Assembly (NCBI GenBank): GCA_034180005.1
Contig: JAXFPC010000001.1
Coordinates: 1 to 17,904, forward strand
From: JAXFPC01 sp034180005
Lineage (GTDB): Bacteria > Bacillota > Negativicutes > Acidaminococcales > Acidaminococcaceae
DNA length: 17,904 nucleotides
Reading direction: 5' to 3'
Shown: positions 1 to 7,200 of the stretch, piece after piece
Layout: the number at the start of each line of letters is the position of its first letter
Position numbering within the stretch: position 1 is the first letter of the stretch
Position numbers and translations under genes: made by a program
The notes under the pieces: model-generated
Told to the model about the DNA's origin: nothing
Databases searched by the model: none
What the model saw: only the letters and a program-made list of their open reading frames with translations

Positions 1-141
1 ATGGTAATGCCCGGAGACAACGTAACGATGAAGGTAGAGCTGATCACCCCGATCGCTATCGAAAAAGGACTGCGTTTCGCTATCCGTGAAGGTGGCCGTA
101 CAGTAGGCGCAGGCGTTGTTGCTGAAGTAGAAGAGAAATAA
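1..141 (+). CDS. tuf: Elongation factor Tu, C-terminal fragment
   Basis: The window opens inside this gene. The frame from base 1 reads 46 residues and a TAA stop at 139-141. The sequence MVMPGDNVTM followed by LITPIAIEKG, RFAIREGGRT and VGAGVV is the unmistakable end of EF-Tu domain 3, the GTPase that delivers aminoacyl-tRNA to the ribosome. The ATG at base 1 is an internal methionine, not the start. A terminator follows 10 bases after the stop, so tuf ends its own transcript. Whether this is the tuf of a str operon or a second copy cannot be told from here. Confidence 0.97.
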   Translation: MVMPGDNVTMKVELITPIAIEKGLRFAIREGGRTVGAGVVAEVEEK

Positions 142-150
142 GTTGCTTTT

Positions 151-182
151 TTAAACCGGCCTTTGTGCCGGTTTAAATTTTT
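151..182 (+). terminator. Intrinsic terminator after tuf
   Basis: AAACCGGC (153-160) pairs perfectly with GCCGGTTT (167-174) around a 6-base loop. Two more A-T pairs extend the base of the stem. A run of five T follows at 178-182. It separates tuf from the rpmG promoter. Confidence 0.9.
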
Positions 183-238
183 GCGTATATAAAGGAAAGA
201 ACACGCTTTTTAAGGGCGGTAATATTTTTCTTTTTCTG

Positions 239-272
239 TTGACATAAATTGTTAACTGTGTTACTCTATATT
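239..272 (+). promoter_or_regulatory. Promoter for the rpmG-secE-nusG operon
   Basis: A consensus TTGACA lies at 239-244. At 17-bp spacing the -10 is TACTCT (262-267), a weak match. TATATT at 267-272 matches better but sits 22 bp away. The terminator upstream and the operon start 60 bases downstream support a promoter here, but the exact -10 is uncertain. Confidence 0.6.
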
Positions 273-325
273 AGCGACAATTTGAGATTGGTTTATTTTT
301 ATTAACGTAAGCGAGGTGTGAATAC

Positions 326-475
326 ATGCGTAATCTTATTACTTTGGCTTGCACTGAGTGCAAACAGAGAAATTATCAGACCAACAAAAACAAGAAGAAC
401 GATCCGGATCGTATCGAAATCAATAAATATTGCAAATTCTGCAAAAAGCACACTCTCCATAAGGAGACCAAATAA
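326..475 (+). CDS. rpmG: 50S ribosomal protein L33, zinc-binding form
   Basis: The ORF has 49 residues, starts MRNLITLACTEC and ends KKHTLHKETK, the normal length for bacterial L33 of the large ribosomal subunit. It keeps both cysteine pairs, C9/C12 (CTEC) and C36/C39 (CKFC). This is the zinc-binding (C+) form, as opposed to the cysteine-free form used under zinc limitation. The ATG at 326 follows GAGGTG at 313-318. The gene heads the cluster and is 48 bases upstream of secE. A 62-residue frame overlapping it at 318-506 is a shadow. Confidence 0.95.
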   Translation: MRNLITLACTECKQRNYQTNKNKKNDPDRIEINKYCKFCKKHTLHKETK

Positions 476-523
476 TTTTTTGGCAAGTGCTGAGCATGGG
501 CATTAGAGCAAGGATGTGACAAG

Positions 524-742
524 ATGGCCGTTCCGGAAACTACTGGAAGTGAGAAAAAAGGTACGGGTGTTATCGATTTTCTCCGTGAAACAAAGGTAGA
601 ATTGAAAAAGGTAACCTGGCCTACCAAACAAGAGATTATTGCTAACACAATAGTGGTGCTTATCGCGGTTATTCTGTGCGCCGGACTTATTTGGATCATT
701 GATACTTTCTTCAGTGTTCTGTTCGGTATGCTTTTGCGATAG
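524..742 (+). CDS. secE: Preprotein translocase subunit SecE
   Basis: The protein has 72 residues, the single-span form of SecE, which clamps SecY in the SecYEG channel of the inner membrane. The N-terminal half is polar. It carries the amphipathic helix and the family signature FLRETKVELKKVTWPTKQE at about residues 19-37. One hydrophobic segment follows at about 39-64. The start at 524 is preceded by AAGGA (510-514) at suitable spacing. The order rpmG-secE-nusG is widely conserved in bacteria, which supports the call for so short a protein. Confidence 0.95.
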   Translation: MAVPETTGSEKKGTGVIDFLRETKVELKKVTWPTKQEIIANTIVVLIAVILCAGLIWIIDTFFSVLFGMLLR

Positions 743-759
743 GAGCAATGACAACAGTT

Positions 760-795
760 AGGAGGGAAGGGGAAGCGTTGCTTTCCGCTTATTGA
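760..795 (+). promoter_or_regulatory. Purine-rich ribosome site and possible 5-codon leader ORF before nusG
   Basis: AGGAGGGAAGGGG (760-772) is a very strong Shine-Dalgarno stretch, but it ends 22 bases before the nusG ATG at 795, which is too far for direct use. A TTG at 778 lies 5 bases after AAGGGG. It opens a 5-codon frame whose TGA (793-795) overlaps the nusG ATG as TGATG. This would fit translational coupling of nusG to a tiny cistron. Alternatively, ribosomes may start nusG at TTG 792. Confidence 0.4.
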
Positions 796-1334
796 TGGAA
801 GAAAGACAAGAAAAACGCTGGTATGTTATTCATACCTATTCTGGATATGAGAATAAAGTACGCGCAAACCTGGAACGCAAGGTACATTCCTTGGGTATGG
901 AGAACGAGGTTTTCCGCATTGAGATTCCTATGGAGCGAGAGGTGGAGATAAAGGACGGGCAAAGGCGCACCGTTGATCGCAAGGTTTTCCCCGGCTATGT
1001 GCTGGTGGAAATGATCGTCAACGATCGCAGCTGGTATGCCGTTCGCAATACTCCCGGTGTTACCGGCTTTGTCGGTTCAGGCTCCAAACCAATTCCGCTT
1101 ACCGATGAGGAGATTCGGCAGATCATGCCGGATATGGCTCCAGCGGTGAGCAGGACTAAAATTGATTTTCAATTGCATCAGACAGTACGCATCAAGCAGG
1201 GTCCGTTTGCCGGACAAACCGGTAAGATATCGGAGATCAACGAGGAACGAGGCAAGCTGAAGGTTCTCGTTAATATGCTGGGTCGCGAAACTCCTGTTGA
1301 AATTGATTTTACACAAGTTGAAGAAGCTGAATAA
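795..1334 (+). CDS. nusG: Transcription termination/antitermination factor NusG
   Basis: The protein has 179 residues from ATG 795; a TTG at 792 would add one. It begins with the NGN-domain signature KRWYVIHTYSGYENKV and contains VFPGYVLVEM, which lies against the RNA polymerase clamp. The C-terminal KOW domain follows (VRIKQGPFAGQTGKI, with IDFTQVEEAE at the end). NusG binds elongating RNA polymerase and modulates pausing, Rho action and coupling to the ribosome. Length and domain order are standard. The distance to a good ribosome-binding site is odd. rplK follows 18 bases after the stop. Confidence 0.96.
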   Translation: MEERQEKRWYVIHTYSGYENKVRANLERKVHSLGMENEVFRIEIPMEREVEIKDGQRRTVDRKVFPGYVLVEMIVNDRSWYAVRNTPGVTGFVGSGSKPIPLTDEEIRQIMPDMAPAVSRTKIDFQLHQTVRIKQGPFAGQTGKISEINEERGKLKVLVNMLGRETPVEIDFTQVEEAE

Positions 1335-1352
1335 GTAAGGAGGTGTAATTAG

Positions 1353-1778
1353 ATGCCGAAAAAAGTCATTAAGATGGTAAAATTACAGGTACCGGCTGGT
1401 AAAGCTACTCCGGCTCCTCCTGTAGGTCCCGCCCTTGGTCAGGCAGGTGTTAATATCATGGCTTTCGTTAAAGATTTTAACGCTCGTACCGAGAAACAGG
1501 CCGGTCTTATCATTCCTGTCGAGATCACCGTTTTTGAGGATCGTTCTTTTACTTTCGTAACCAAAACCCCTCCGGCTGCAGTTCTGTTGAAGAAAGCTGC
1601 CGGTCTGGAGAAAGCATCCGGCGAACCGAACAAGAAAAAGGTTGCCAAGCTGGGACGCGATAAGGTTCGCGAGATTGCCGAGAGCAAGATGGTAGACCTG
1701 AACGCTGCCGACGTTGAAGCCGCTATGAGAATGGTGGAGGGGACTGCCCGCAGCATGGGTATCGTTATCGAAGACTGA
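1353..1778 (+). CDS. rplK: 50S ribosomal protein L11
   Basis: The protein has 141 residues, the normal L11 length. The N-terminal domain shows KLQVPAGKATPAPPVGPALG, including the proline-rich segment targeted by thiostrepton-type antibiotics. The C-terminal rRNA-binding domain contains GRDKVREIAESKM and ends GTARSMGIVIED. L11 forms the base of the GTPase-associated centre together with L10 and L12. The ATG at 1353 follows AAGGAGGTG (1337-1345). Confidence 0.97.
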   Translation: MPKKVIKMVKLQVPAGKATPAPPVGPALGQAGVNIMAFVKDFNARTEKQAGLIIPVEITVFEDRSFTFVTKTPPAAVLLKKAAGLEKASGEPNKKKVAKLGRDKVREIAESKMVDLNAADVEAAMRMVEGTARSMGIVIED

Positions 1779-1795
1779 TCATTTTCAGTCAATAA

Positions 1796-1823
1796 GGTGG
1801 GAGGCTTAAGCCGCTTGTACCAC
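1796..1823 (+). promoter_or_regulatory. Probable L1-binding mRNA site (23S rRNA mimic) before rplA
   Basis: The rplK-rplA spacer contains GGTGGGAGGCTT (1796-1807) and CTTGTACCAC (1814-1823). GTGG (1797-1800) pairs with CCAC (1820-1823). GGC (1803-1805) pairs with GCC (1810-1812) across a TTAA loop, leaving an asymmetric internal loop. From memory, the 5' strand matches the L1-binding stalk of 23S rRNA (GGUGGGAGGCUU, closed by UACCACC). Autogenous repression by L1 through rRNA mimicry is known, so this probably lets free L1 repress its own gene. The rplA ribosome-binding site (1826-1831) is immediately downstream. Confidence 0.75.
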
Positions 1824-1839
1824 ATAGGAGGAATATTTA

Positions 1840-2532
1840 ATGGGTAAGAAGTATACCGACGCTTTGAAATTGATCGAAGCTGACAAATTCTACTCTCCCA
1901 AAGAGGCTGTAGAATTGGTCAAGAAAACTGCTGCTACTAAATTTGACAGCACTGTGGAAGTTGCTTTTCGTTTGGGCGTAAATCCCAAGTATCCCGATCA
2001 GCAAGTTCGCGGCGCTTTGGTTCTGCCTCATGGCACCGGCAAAACAAAGACCGTAATGGTTTTCGCCAAAGGTCCCAAAATTGCTGAAGCTGAAGCTGCG
2101 GGCGCGGATTTTGTAGGCGGCGAAGAGTTTGTAAACAAAATTAAAGACGGCTGGATGGATTTTGATGTCTGCATAGCCACACCCGATATGATGGGTTTGG
2201 TAGGTCGTCTCGGTAAAGTTCTCGGACCTCGCGGTTTGATGCCTAACCCTAAAGTGGGCACCGTAACCATGGACGTGGAACGCGCCGTAAAAGAATCCAA
2301 AGCCGGCAAGATCGAGTATCGCACCGACAAAGCCGGTAATGTGCAGGCTCCTATCGGTAAAGCTTCCTTTACTGAAGAGCAACTTTTAGCTAACTATATT
2401 GCTTTGGCGGACACTCTCGTCAAGGTTAAACCTTCCGGAGCGAAAGGTCAGTACATGAAGACTATCACCATGTCCACTACTATGGGTCCCGGTGTGAAGA
2501 TCGACGTACTCAAAGCACAAAGCGACAAATAA
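1840..2532 (+). CDS. rplA: 50S ribosomal protein L1
   Basis: The protein has 230 residues, the typical L1 size. It begins MGKKYTDALKLIEADKFYSP. It contains the RGALVLPHGTGKTKTV segment and the signature GKVLGPRGLMPNPKVGTV, which shapes the rRNA-binding face. It ends MSTTMGPGVKIDV. L1 binds the mobile stalk near the E site and helps release tRNA; in many bacteria it also represses its own mRNA. ATG 1840 has AGGAGG at 1826-1831. A candidate L1 target lies directly upstream. Confidence 0.97.
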   Translation: MGKKYTDALKLIEADKFYSPKEAVELVKKTAATKFDSTVEVAFRLGVNPKYPDQQVRGALVLPHGTGKTKTVMVFAKGPKIAEAEAAGADFVGGEEFVNKIKDGWMDFDVCIATPDMMGLVGRLGKVLGPRGLMPNPKVGTVTMDVERAVKESKAGKIEYRTDKAGNVQAPIGKASFTEEQLLANYIALADTLVKVKPSGAKGQYMKTITMSTTMGPGVKIDVLKAQSDK

Positions 2533-2565
2533 GGTTAGCAATTAATTTTACTAAATCAGAAGATA

Positions 2566-2650
2566 ATCGGGCCATAGACAGCAGGTGCCGCGTGCGTAAG
2601 TTTTACAACGCCTGCCGAGGCTGGAGCGTGAAGATATATTTATGACCTTC
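2566..2650 (+). ncRNA. Ribosomal protein L10 leader
   Basis: The rplA-rplJ gap matches the bacterial L10 leader. Outer helix GGCC (2570-2573) pairs with GGCT (2619-2622). An ATAGACA bulge of kink-turn type follows the first strand. An inner helix joins GCAGGTG (2581-2587) to CGCCTGC (2609-2615). GCAGG...CCTGCCGAGG is the conserved core I recognise. The L10(L12)4 complex binds this RNA when in excess and lowers rplJ-rplL expression. A terminator follows directly, so control is probably by premature termination. Domain edges are approximate. Confidence 0.88.
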
Positions 2651-2680
2651 GACCTCCGGCTACGGCCGAGAGGTCTTTTT
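2651..2680 (+). terminator. Attenuator terminator of the L10 leader
   Basis: GACCT (2651-2655) pairs with AGGTC (2671-2675). CGGC (2657-2660) and GGCCG (2664-2668) continue the hairpin towards a small loop. Five T follow (2676-2680). It lies 38 bases before rplJ, downstream of the L10 leader, and is the likely switch by which L10-L12 controls read-through. Confidence 0.88.
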
Positions 2681-2717
2681 GATTTAATAAGAATATCAGA
2701 AGAGGAGGTGCGATCCA

Positions 2718-3245
2718 ATGGCAGTTATTAGACCTGAAAAGGCTGCTAAAGTAGCTGAACTTAAAGAGCTGCTTTCCGGCGCCAAATGTGCCGTTTTAGT
2801 TGACTTCTGCGGTTTGACTGTTGCTCAGGACACCGAATTGCGTCGTAAAATGCGCGAAGCCGGCGTTCACTACAGTGTAGTAAAGAACACTTTGCTGCGT
2901 ATTGCTGCCGCTGAAGCAGGTATTGAAGGTTTGGAGCCTTCCCTGGAGAAAAACACGGCTATTGCCGTTTCTCCGGAAGATCCTGTTGCAGTTGCTAAAA
3001 TCGTTTGCGAATTTGCAAAAGCCAACAAAGTATTCCAAGTAAAAGTAGGCATTCTTGACGGAACGATCATCAGCGCCGAGGCTGTTAAAGAGCTAGCAGC
3101 CCTGCCGCCGAAAGAAGTTTTGGTTGCGAAATTGCTGGGCAGCATGAATGCTCCTATCAGCGGCTTCGTGGGTGTGCTGCAAGGCACTGTCCGCAAAGTT
3201 GTTTACGCTCTGGACGCTGTGCGTCAGGCGAAAGAGTCCGCTTAA
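2718..3245 (+). CDS. rplJ: 50S ribosomal protein L10
   Basis: The protein has 175 residues, normal for L10. The N-terminal rRNA-binding domain includes VDFCGLTVAQDTELRRKMRE and YSVVKNTLLRIA. The C-terminal helix that carries L12 dimers contains KVVYALDAVRQAKESA. L10 anchors the L12 stalk next to L11. ATG 2718 has a near-perfect AGAGGAGGTG (2701-2710). It is co-transcribed with rplL, 75 bases downstream. Confidence 0.97.
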   Translation: MAVIRPEKAAKVAELKELLSGAKCAVLVDFCGLTVAQDTELRRKMREAGVHYSVVKNTLLRIAAAEAGIEGLEPSLEKNTAIAVSPEDPVAVAKIVCEFAKANKVFQVKVGILDGTIISAEAVKELAALPPKEVLVAKLLGSMNAPISGFVGVLQGTVRKVVYALDAVRQAKESA

Positions 3246-3248
3246 TTT

Positions 3249-3269
3249 GCGGTTGTCCGCTTAAGGCGG
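3249..3269 (+). repeat. Two mutually exclusive hairpins in the rplJ-rplL spacer
   Basis: CCGC (3257-3260) can pair with the preceding GCGG (3249-3252, loop TTGT) or with the following GCGG (3266-3269, loop TTAAG). Neither is followed by a T run, so it is not a terminator. It may influence mRNA processing or rplL translation; its function is unknown. Confidence 0.4.
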
Positions 3270-3320
3270 CATGAAATATAAAATTAAAATCAAATTTAAA
3301 TGTACGTGGAGGTAAATATA

Positions 3321-3692
3321 ATGAACAAGGAACAAATCATTGAAGCTATTGAATCTATGACAGTATTGGAGCTTTCCGAATTGGTAAAAGCTCTGGAAGA
3401 AAAATTCGGCGTATCCGCTGCCGCTCCGGTAGCTGTTGCTGCCGCTCCTGCTGCTGCAGGCGGTGAAGCTGCTGCAGAGAAGACTGAGTTCGACGTAATT
3501 CTGGCTTCCGCAGGCGCTTCCAAAATCAACGTAATCAAAGCTGTTCGCGAAGCAACCGGCTTGGGCTTGAAAGAAGCTAAAGAATTGGTTGACGGCGCTC
3601 CGAAAGCTGTTAAAGAGAAAGTATCCAAAGCTGATGCTGACGCTCTGAAAGCTAAACTTGAAGAAGCCGGCGCAACTGTAGAAGTAAAATAA
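3321..3692 (+). CDS. rplL: 50S ribosomal protein L7/L12
   Basis: The protein has 123 residues, standard for L12. The N-terminal dimerisation helices (MNKEQIIEAIESMTVLELSE) are followed by an alanine/proline/glycine-rich hinge at about residues 33-52. The C-terminal factor-binding domain contains KINVIKAVREATGLGLKEAK and ends EEAGATVEVK. L12 is the multicopy stalk protein that recruits translation GTPases. I chose ATG 3321 because GGAGG lies at 3308-3312; an in-frame ATG at 3300 has no ribosome site and adds a non-family extension. Confidence 0.97.
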   Translation: MNKEQIIEAIESMTVLELSELVKALEEKFGVSAAAPVAVAAAPAAAGGEAAAEKTEFDVILASAGASKINVIKAVREATGLGLKEAKELVDGAPKAVKEKVSKADADALKAKLEEAGATVEVK

Positions 3693-3705
3693 TTTCAACC
3701 GGAAA

Positions 3706-3750
3706 GCCGCTGTAAAGCATGGCGCAAAGCCTGCTTGCAGCGGTTTTTTA
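3706..3750 (+). terminator. Intrinsic terminator after rplL
   Basis: A long interrupted stem: CCGCTG (3707-3712) pairs with CAGCGG (3738-3743). AGCA with TGCT and GGC with GCC continue it inward. Six T follow (3744-3749). It closes the ribosomal protein operon. Confidence 0.92.
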
Positions 3751-3983
3751 TTTACCGCGACACTGAACTGAGAAGCGAGGCTTTTATCGCAGAGACGATT
3801 TTACTTTGATGAACGCTCTCCGATAAACATCTTTTACATAGCGTAGGTATTTAAAAAGTCATATCCTGCGACATCAGGCGAATGCAGCAGTTGTGACAAA
3901 AGACCGGACAGACTTTTGGGGCTGTCCGGTCTTGCTTTAAATTAAACAATTGATGTTGATTTCTTCAATTATATAAAAATATA
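3751..3983. other. Intergenic gap between rplL and the rpoB promoter
   Basis: I find no credible ORF, tRNA or known riboswitch here. In several Firmicutes an rsmC-type methyltransferase gene lies in this position; none is present. The only clear structure is the hairpin at 3901-3932. The region becomes very AT-rich after 3935 as it approaches the promoter. Confidence 0.6.
3901..3937. terminator. Strong hairpin, possible bidirectional terminator
   Basis: AGACCGGACAG (3901-3911) pairs perfectly over 11 bp with CTGTCCGGTCT (3922-3932), with a 10-base loop. The T tract is interrupted on both strands: TTGCTTT on plus, and TCTTTTG on minus, which is slightly better. It could be a second barrier against read-through from rplL, or the end of an unrecognised small RNA. 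Confidence 0.5.
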
Positions 3984-4012
3984 TTGACAAAAAATTACTT
4001 TTATGATATTAT
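3984..4012 (+). promoter_or_regulatory. Strong promoter for rpoBC
   Basis: TTGACA (3984-3989), a 17-bp spacer and TATTAT (4007-4012), with TG at 4004-4005 giving an extended -10. The flanks are AT-rich. Transcription should start near 4019, giving a leader of about 200 bases before rpoB. With the rplL terminator upstream, rpoBC has its own transcription unit. Confidence 0.85.
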
Positions 4013-4130
4013 ACTTCACTACAGCGTTTCTAAACTTTTTATTTATTTGACAACAACATACTCCGGGTCAGTGGTTGAACGGCGTATCTTGCTTATAAAG
4101 AATTGAGGATGTGCATTCATCGCAGACAAC

Positions 4131-4166
4131 AGACAAGGTCCTTGTGGTAAGTACCTTGTCTTTTTT
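4131..4166 (+). terminator. Terminator inside the rpoB leader (candidate attenuator)
   Basis: AGACAAGGT (4131-4139) pairs perfectly with ACCTTGTCT (4153-4161). A run of six T follows (4161-4166). It lies about 110 bases after the predicted transcription start and 60 bases before the rpoB start, so it must be read through to express rpoBC. The loop contains a second CCTTGT (4140-4145). I found no convincing antiterminator by eye, and no known riboswitch class fits the leader. Confidence 0.7.
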
Positions 4167-4226
4167 ATCGAAGATGAGATGCGCAGGCTTTAGCGCGCAA
4201 TAATACAAGAAGGGGTGAGTGGTTGC

Positions 4227-7200
4227 ATGTTTAAACCGGTTCCTGTAGGTGATAGAACTCGGTACAGTTATGGAAGGATCAACGAAGTTTTAGCCATGCC
4301 GCATTTGATCGACATTCAGAGGAAGTCCTATGAATGGTTCGTCAGCAAAGGTCTTCGTAAAATTTTCCACGATATTTCTCCCATTAAAGATTTTACAGGT
4401 AATTTGGAGCTTTCCTTTGAGGATTTTGAACTGGGCAAGCCTAAATACAGTGTTGAGGAGTGCAAAGAAAGAGATGAATCTTATTCCGCTCCCATGACGG
4501 TCAAGGTGCGCCTTGTTTATAAGGATACGGGCGAGATTAAGGAGTCTTCCGTATTTATGGGAGATTTCCCCTTGATGACGGACACCGGAACTTTTGTTAT
4601 CAACGGTGCCGAACGCGTAATCGTAAGTCAGCTGGTGCGTTCTCCCGGTGTTTATTACTCCGTTACGGAAGAGCCGGGCAGCAGCAAAAAGAACTACGGC
4701 GCTACGGTCATTCCCAATCGCGGAGCCTGGATCGAGTATGAAACGGATGCCAACGATATTATTAATGCCAGACTGGATCGTACCAGAAAACTGCCGGCCA
4801 CAGCTTTGCTGCGCGCCATGGGACTTTCTTCAAACGATGAGATAATTGCTCTCTTCGGCGAACATCCGGCTTTGATGGCGACTTTGGAAAAGGACGCTAC
4901 TAAAAATAGGGATGAAGCTCTGCTGGAAGTTTACAAAAAACTGCGTCCGGGCGAGCCGGCTATTTTGGAAAATGCCGCTTCTCTGATTGAATCCACTTTC
5001 TTTGACAATAAACGTTACGACCTGGCAAGCGTAGGCCGCTATAAGCTTAATAAAAAACTGAGCTGGAAAGCGCGCTTGGATGGAGTTACCATTGCCGAAC
5101 CTATCGTTGATATGGAAACCGGCGAGATCATAGTTGAAAGCGGCACTTTTATTGACGACAAGCAGCTGGAGATTATCGAAAAAAGCGGTGTATATAATGA
5201 ACACGGACTGCGCAGACTAGCTGTCAGCCATCACGAGCAGAATATCAATCTTATCTTCACCACCGGGATCGATGAAAAAATACGCACGGTAACAGTGGAA
5301 GATATTCTTGCGTCCTTCAATTATTTGCTTAATATTATGGAAGGATATGGCGGCAAAGATGATATCGATCATTTGGGCAACCGCCGTGTGCGCTGCGTGG
5401 GCGAGCTGCTGCAGAATCAGTTCCGCATCGGTTTGGCGCGCATGGAGCGTGTTGTAAAGGAACGTATGACGATTCAGGATACGGAGGTAATTACTCCGCA
5501 GGCGCTGATCAATATACGTCCGGTTGTGGCTGCCATTAAGGAATTTTTCGGCAGCAGCCAGTTGTCCCAGTTCATGGATCAGAACAATCCGTTGGCAGAG
5601 CTGACGCACAAGCGCCGTCTGTCCGCTTTGGGACCGGGTGGTTTGTCCCGTGACCGCGCCGGGTACGAGGTGCGCGACGTACATAACTCTCATTACGGTC
5701 GTATGTGTCCTATTGAAACGCCTGAAGGACCTAACATCGGTCTTATCGGTTCTCTGTCGACCTATGCCGTTGTGAACAAATACGGTTTTATGGAGACTCC
5801 TTATCGCATCGTAGATAAGGAAAATCGTCGCGTTACCGACGAGGTTATTTACCTTCCGGCCGACGAAGAAGACAAATATATTGTAGCTCAGGCCAATGAA
5901 CCTTTGGATGAGAACGGTTATTTCCTGGGCGATCGTGTTACCGCCCGCAAGAAGGATGACGTACTCTCTTTGCCTCCGGAAAAAGTTGATTTGATGGACG
6001 TATCTCCGAAGCAGGTTGTGTCCATAGCTACGGCTTTGATTCCTTTCCTGGAGAACGACGATGCCAACCGCGCGCTGATGGGCGCCAACATGCAGCGTCA
6101 AGCAGTTCCTCTGCTCTGTACGCAGGCTCCGATCATAGGTACGGGTATGGAATATAAGGTAGCTGTCGACTCAGGTGTCTGCGTATTGTCCAAACATGAC
6201 GGCGTGGTGGAACGCGTTGTGGGCAACGAAATCCGCGTACGCTGTGAGGACGGTTCTCTGGATATTTATCCGCTGCTTAAATTTAAGCGTTCCAACCAGG
6301 GTACATGTGTAAATCAACGTCCGATAGTGTATAAAGGCGACAAAGTGACGGCAGGACAGGTTTTGGCTGACGGTCCGGCAACGGATCACGGCGAGCTTGC
6401 TCTGGGTCATAATGTTATCGTGGCTTACATGCCTTGGGAAGGTTATAACTACGAGGACGCCGTCCTGCTCAACGAAGATTTGGTGAAGGCCGATGTTTTC
6501 ACTTCCATCCACATAGAAGAGTATGATTGTGACGCTCGTGACACTAAGTTGGGCAAAGAAGAGATCACCAGAGAAATTCCCAACGTATCGGAAGAAGCTC
6601 TGAAAGATCTGGATGAACGCGGCATTATCCGCATCGGCGCGGAAGTGCGCCCCGGCGATATTCTGGTCGGCAAAGTAACGCCTAAGGGAGAAACGGAGCT
6701 GACTGCGGAAGAGCGTTTGCTGCGCGCCATCTTCGGCGAAAAAGCCAGAGAAGTGCGTGACAGTTCGTTGCGTGTTCCCCACGGTGAAGCCGGTAAAATT
6801 GTCAGCGTTAAGGTGTTCAACCGCGAGAATGGCGATGAGTTGCCGCCGGGAGTAAACGAACAGGTATGCGTACACATTGCCCAGAAACGTAAAATTTCCG
6901 AAGGTGACAAGATGGCGGGCCGTCACGGCAACAAGGGCGTAGTATCCCGCATTATGGCGAGAGAGGATATGCCTTTCCTGCCTACGGGTGAGCCGGTACA
7001 CATAGTGCTCAATCCGTTGGGCGTGCCTTCTCGTATGAATATCGGTCAGATTTTGGAGAACCATCTGGGATGGGTGGCCCGTTCTTTGGGCATGCAGATA
7101 GAAAACAATGCCGAAGGACTTGTAGAACGTCTGAAAGCTCACGGTTACGACTACGACAAATACGGTATGCCGAAAACGGTGGAAATAGATAAATTCGGTG

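Noticed and set aside
318..506. 62-codon frame overlapping rpmG
   Set aside because: It is in a different frame from the real 49-residue L33 (326-475), which has the four zinc-binding cysteines.
3751..3983. Possible tRNA or rsmC-like gene between rplL and rpoB
   Set aside because: No cloverleaf, TTCGA-type loop or CCA end is visible, and no frame encodes a methyltransferase.
4008..4013. Minus-strand TATAAT overlapping the rpoB promoter
   Set aside because: No acceptable minus-strand -35 at 16-18 bp; it is the by-product of the near-palindromic plus-strand -10.
4019..4130. T-box or other known riboswitch in the rpoB leader
   Set aside because: No GGGTGG-ACCGCG T-box core or other known aptamer signature was found; only the terminator hairpin is clear.
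4215..4226. GTG start four codons upstream of rpoB
   Set aside because: It lies within or against the ribosome-binding site AGAAGGGG; ATG 4227 has proper spacing.
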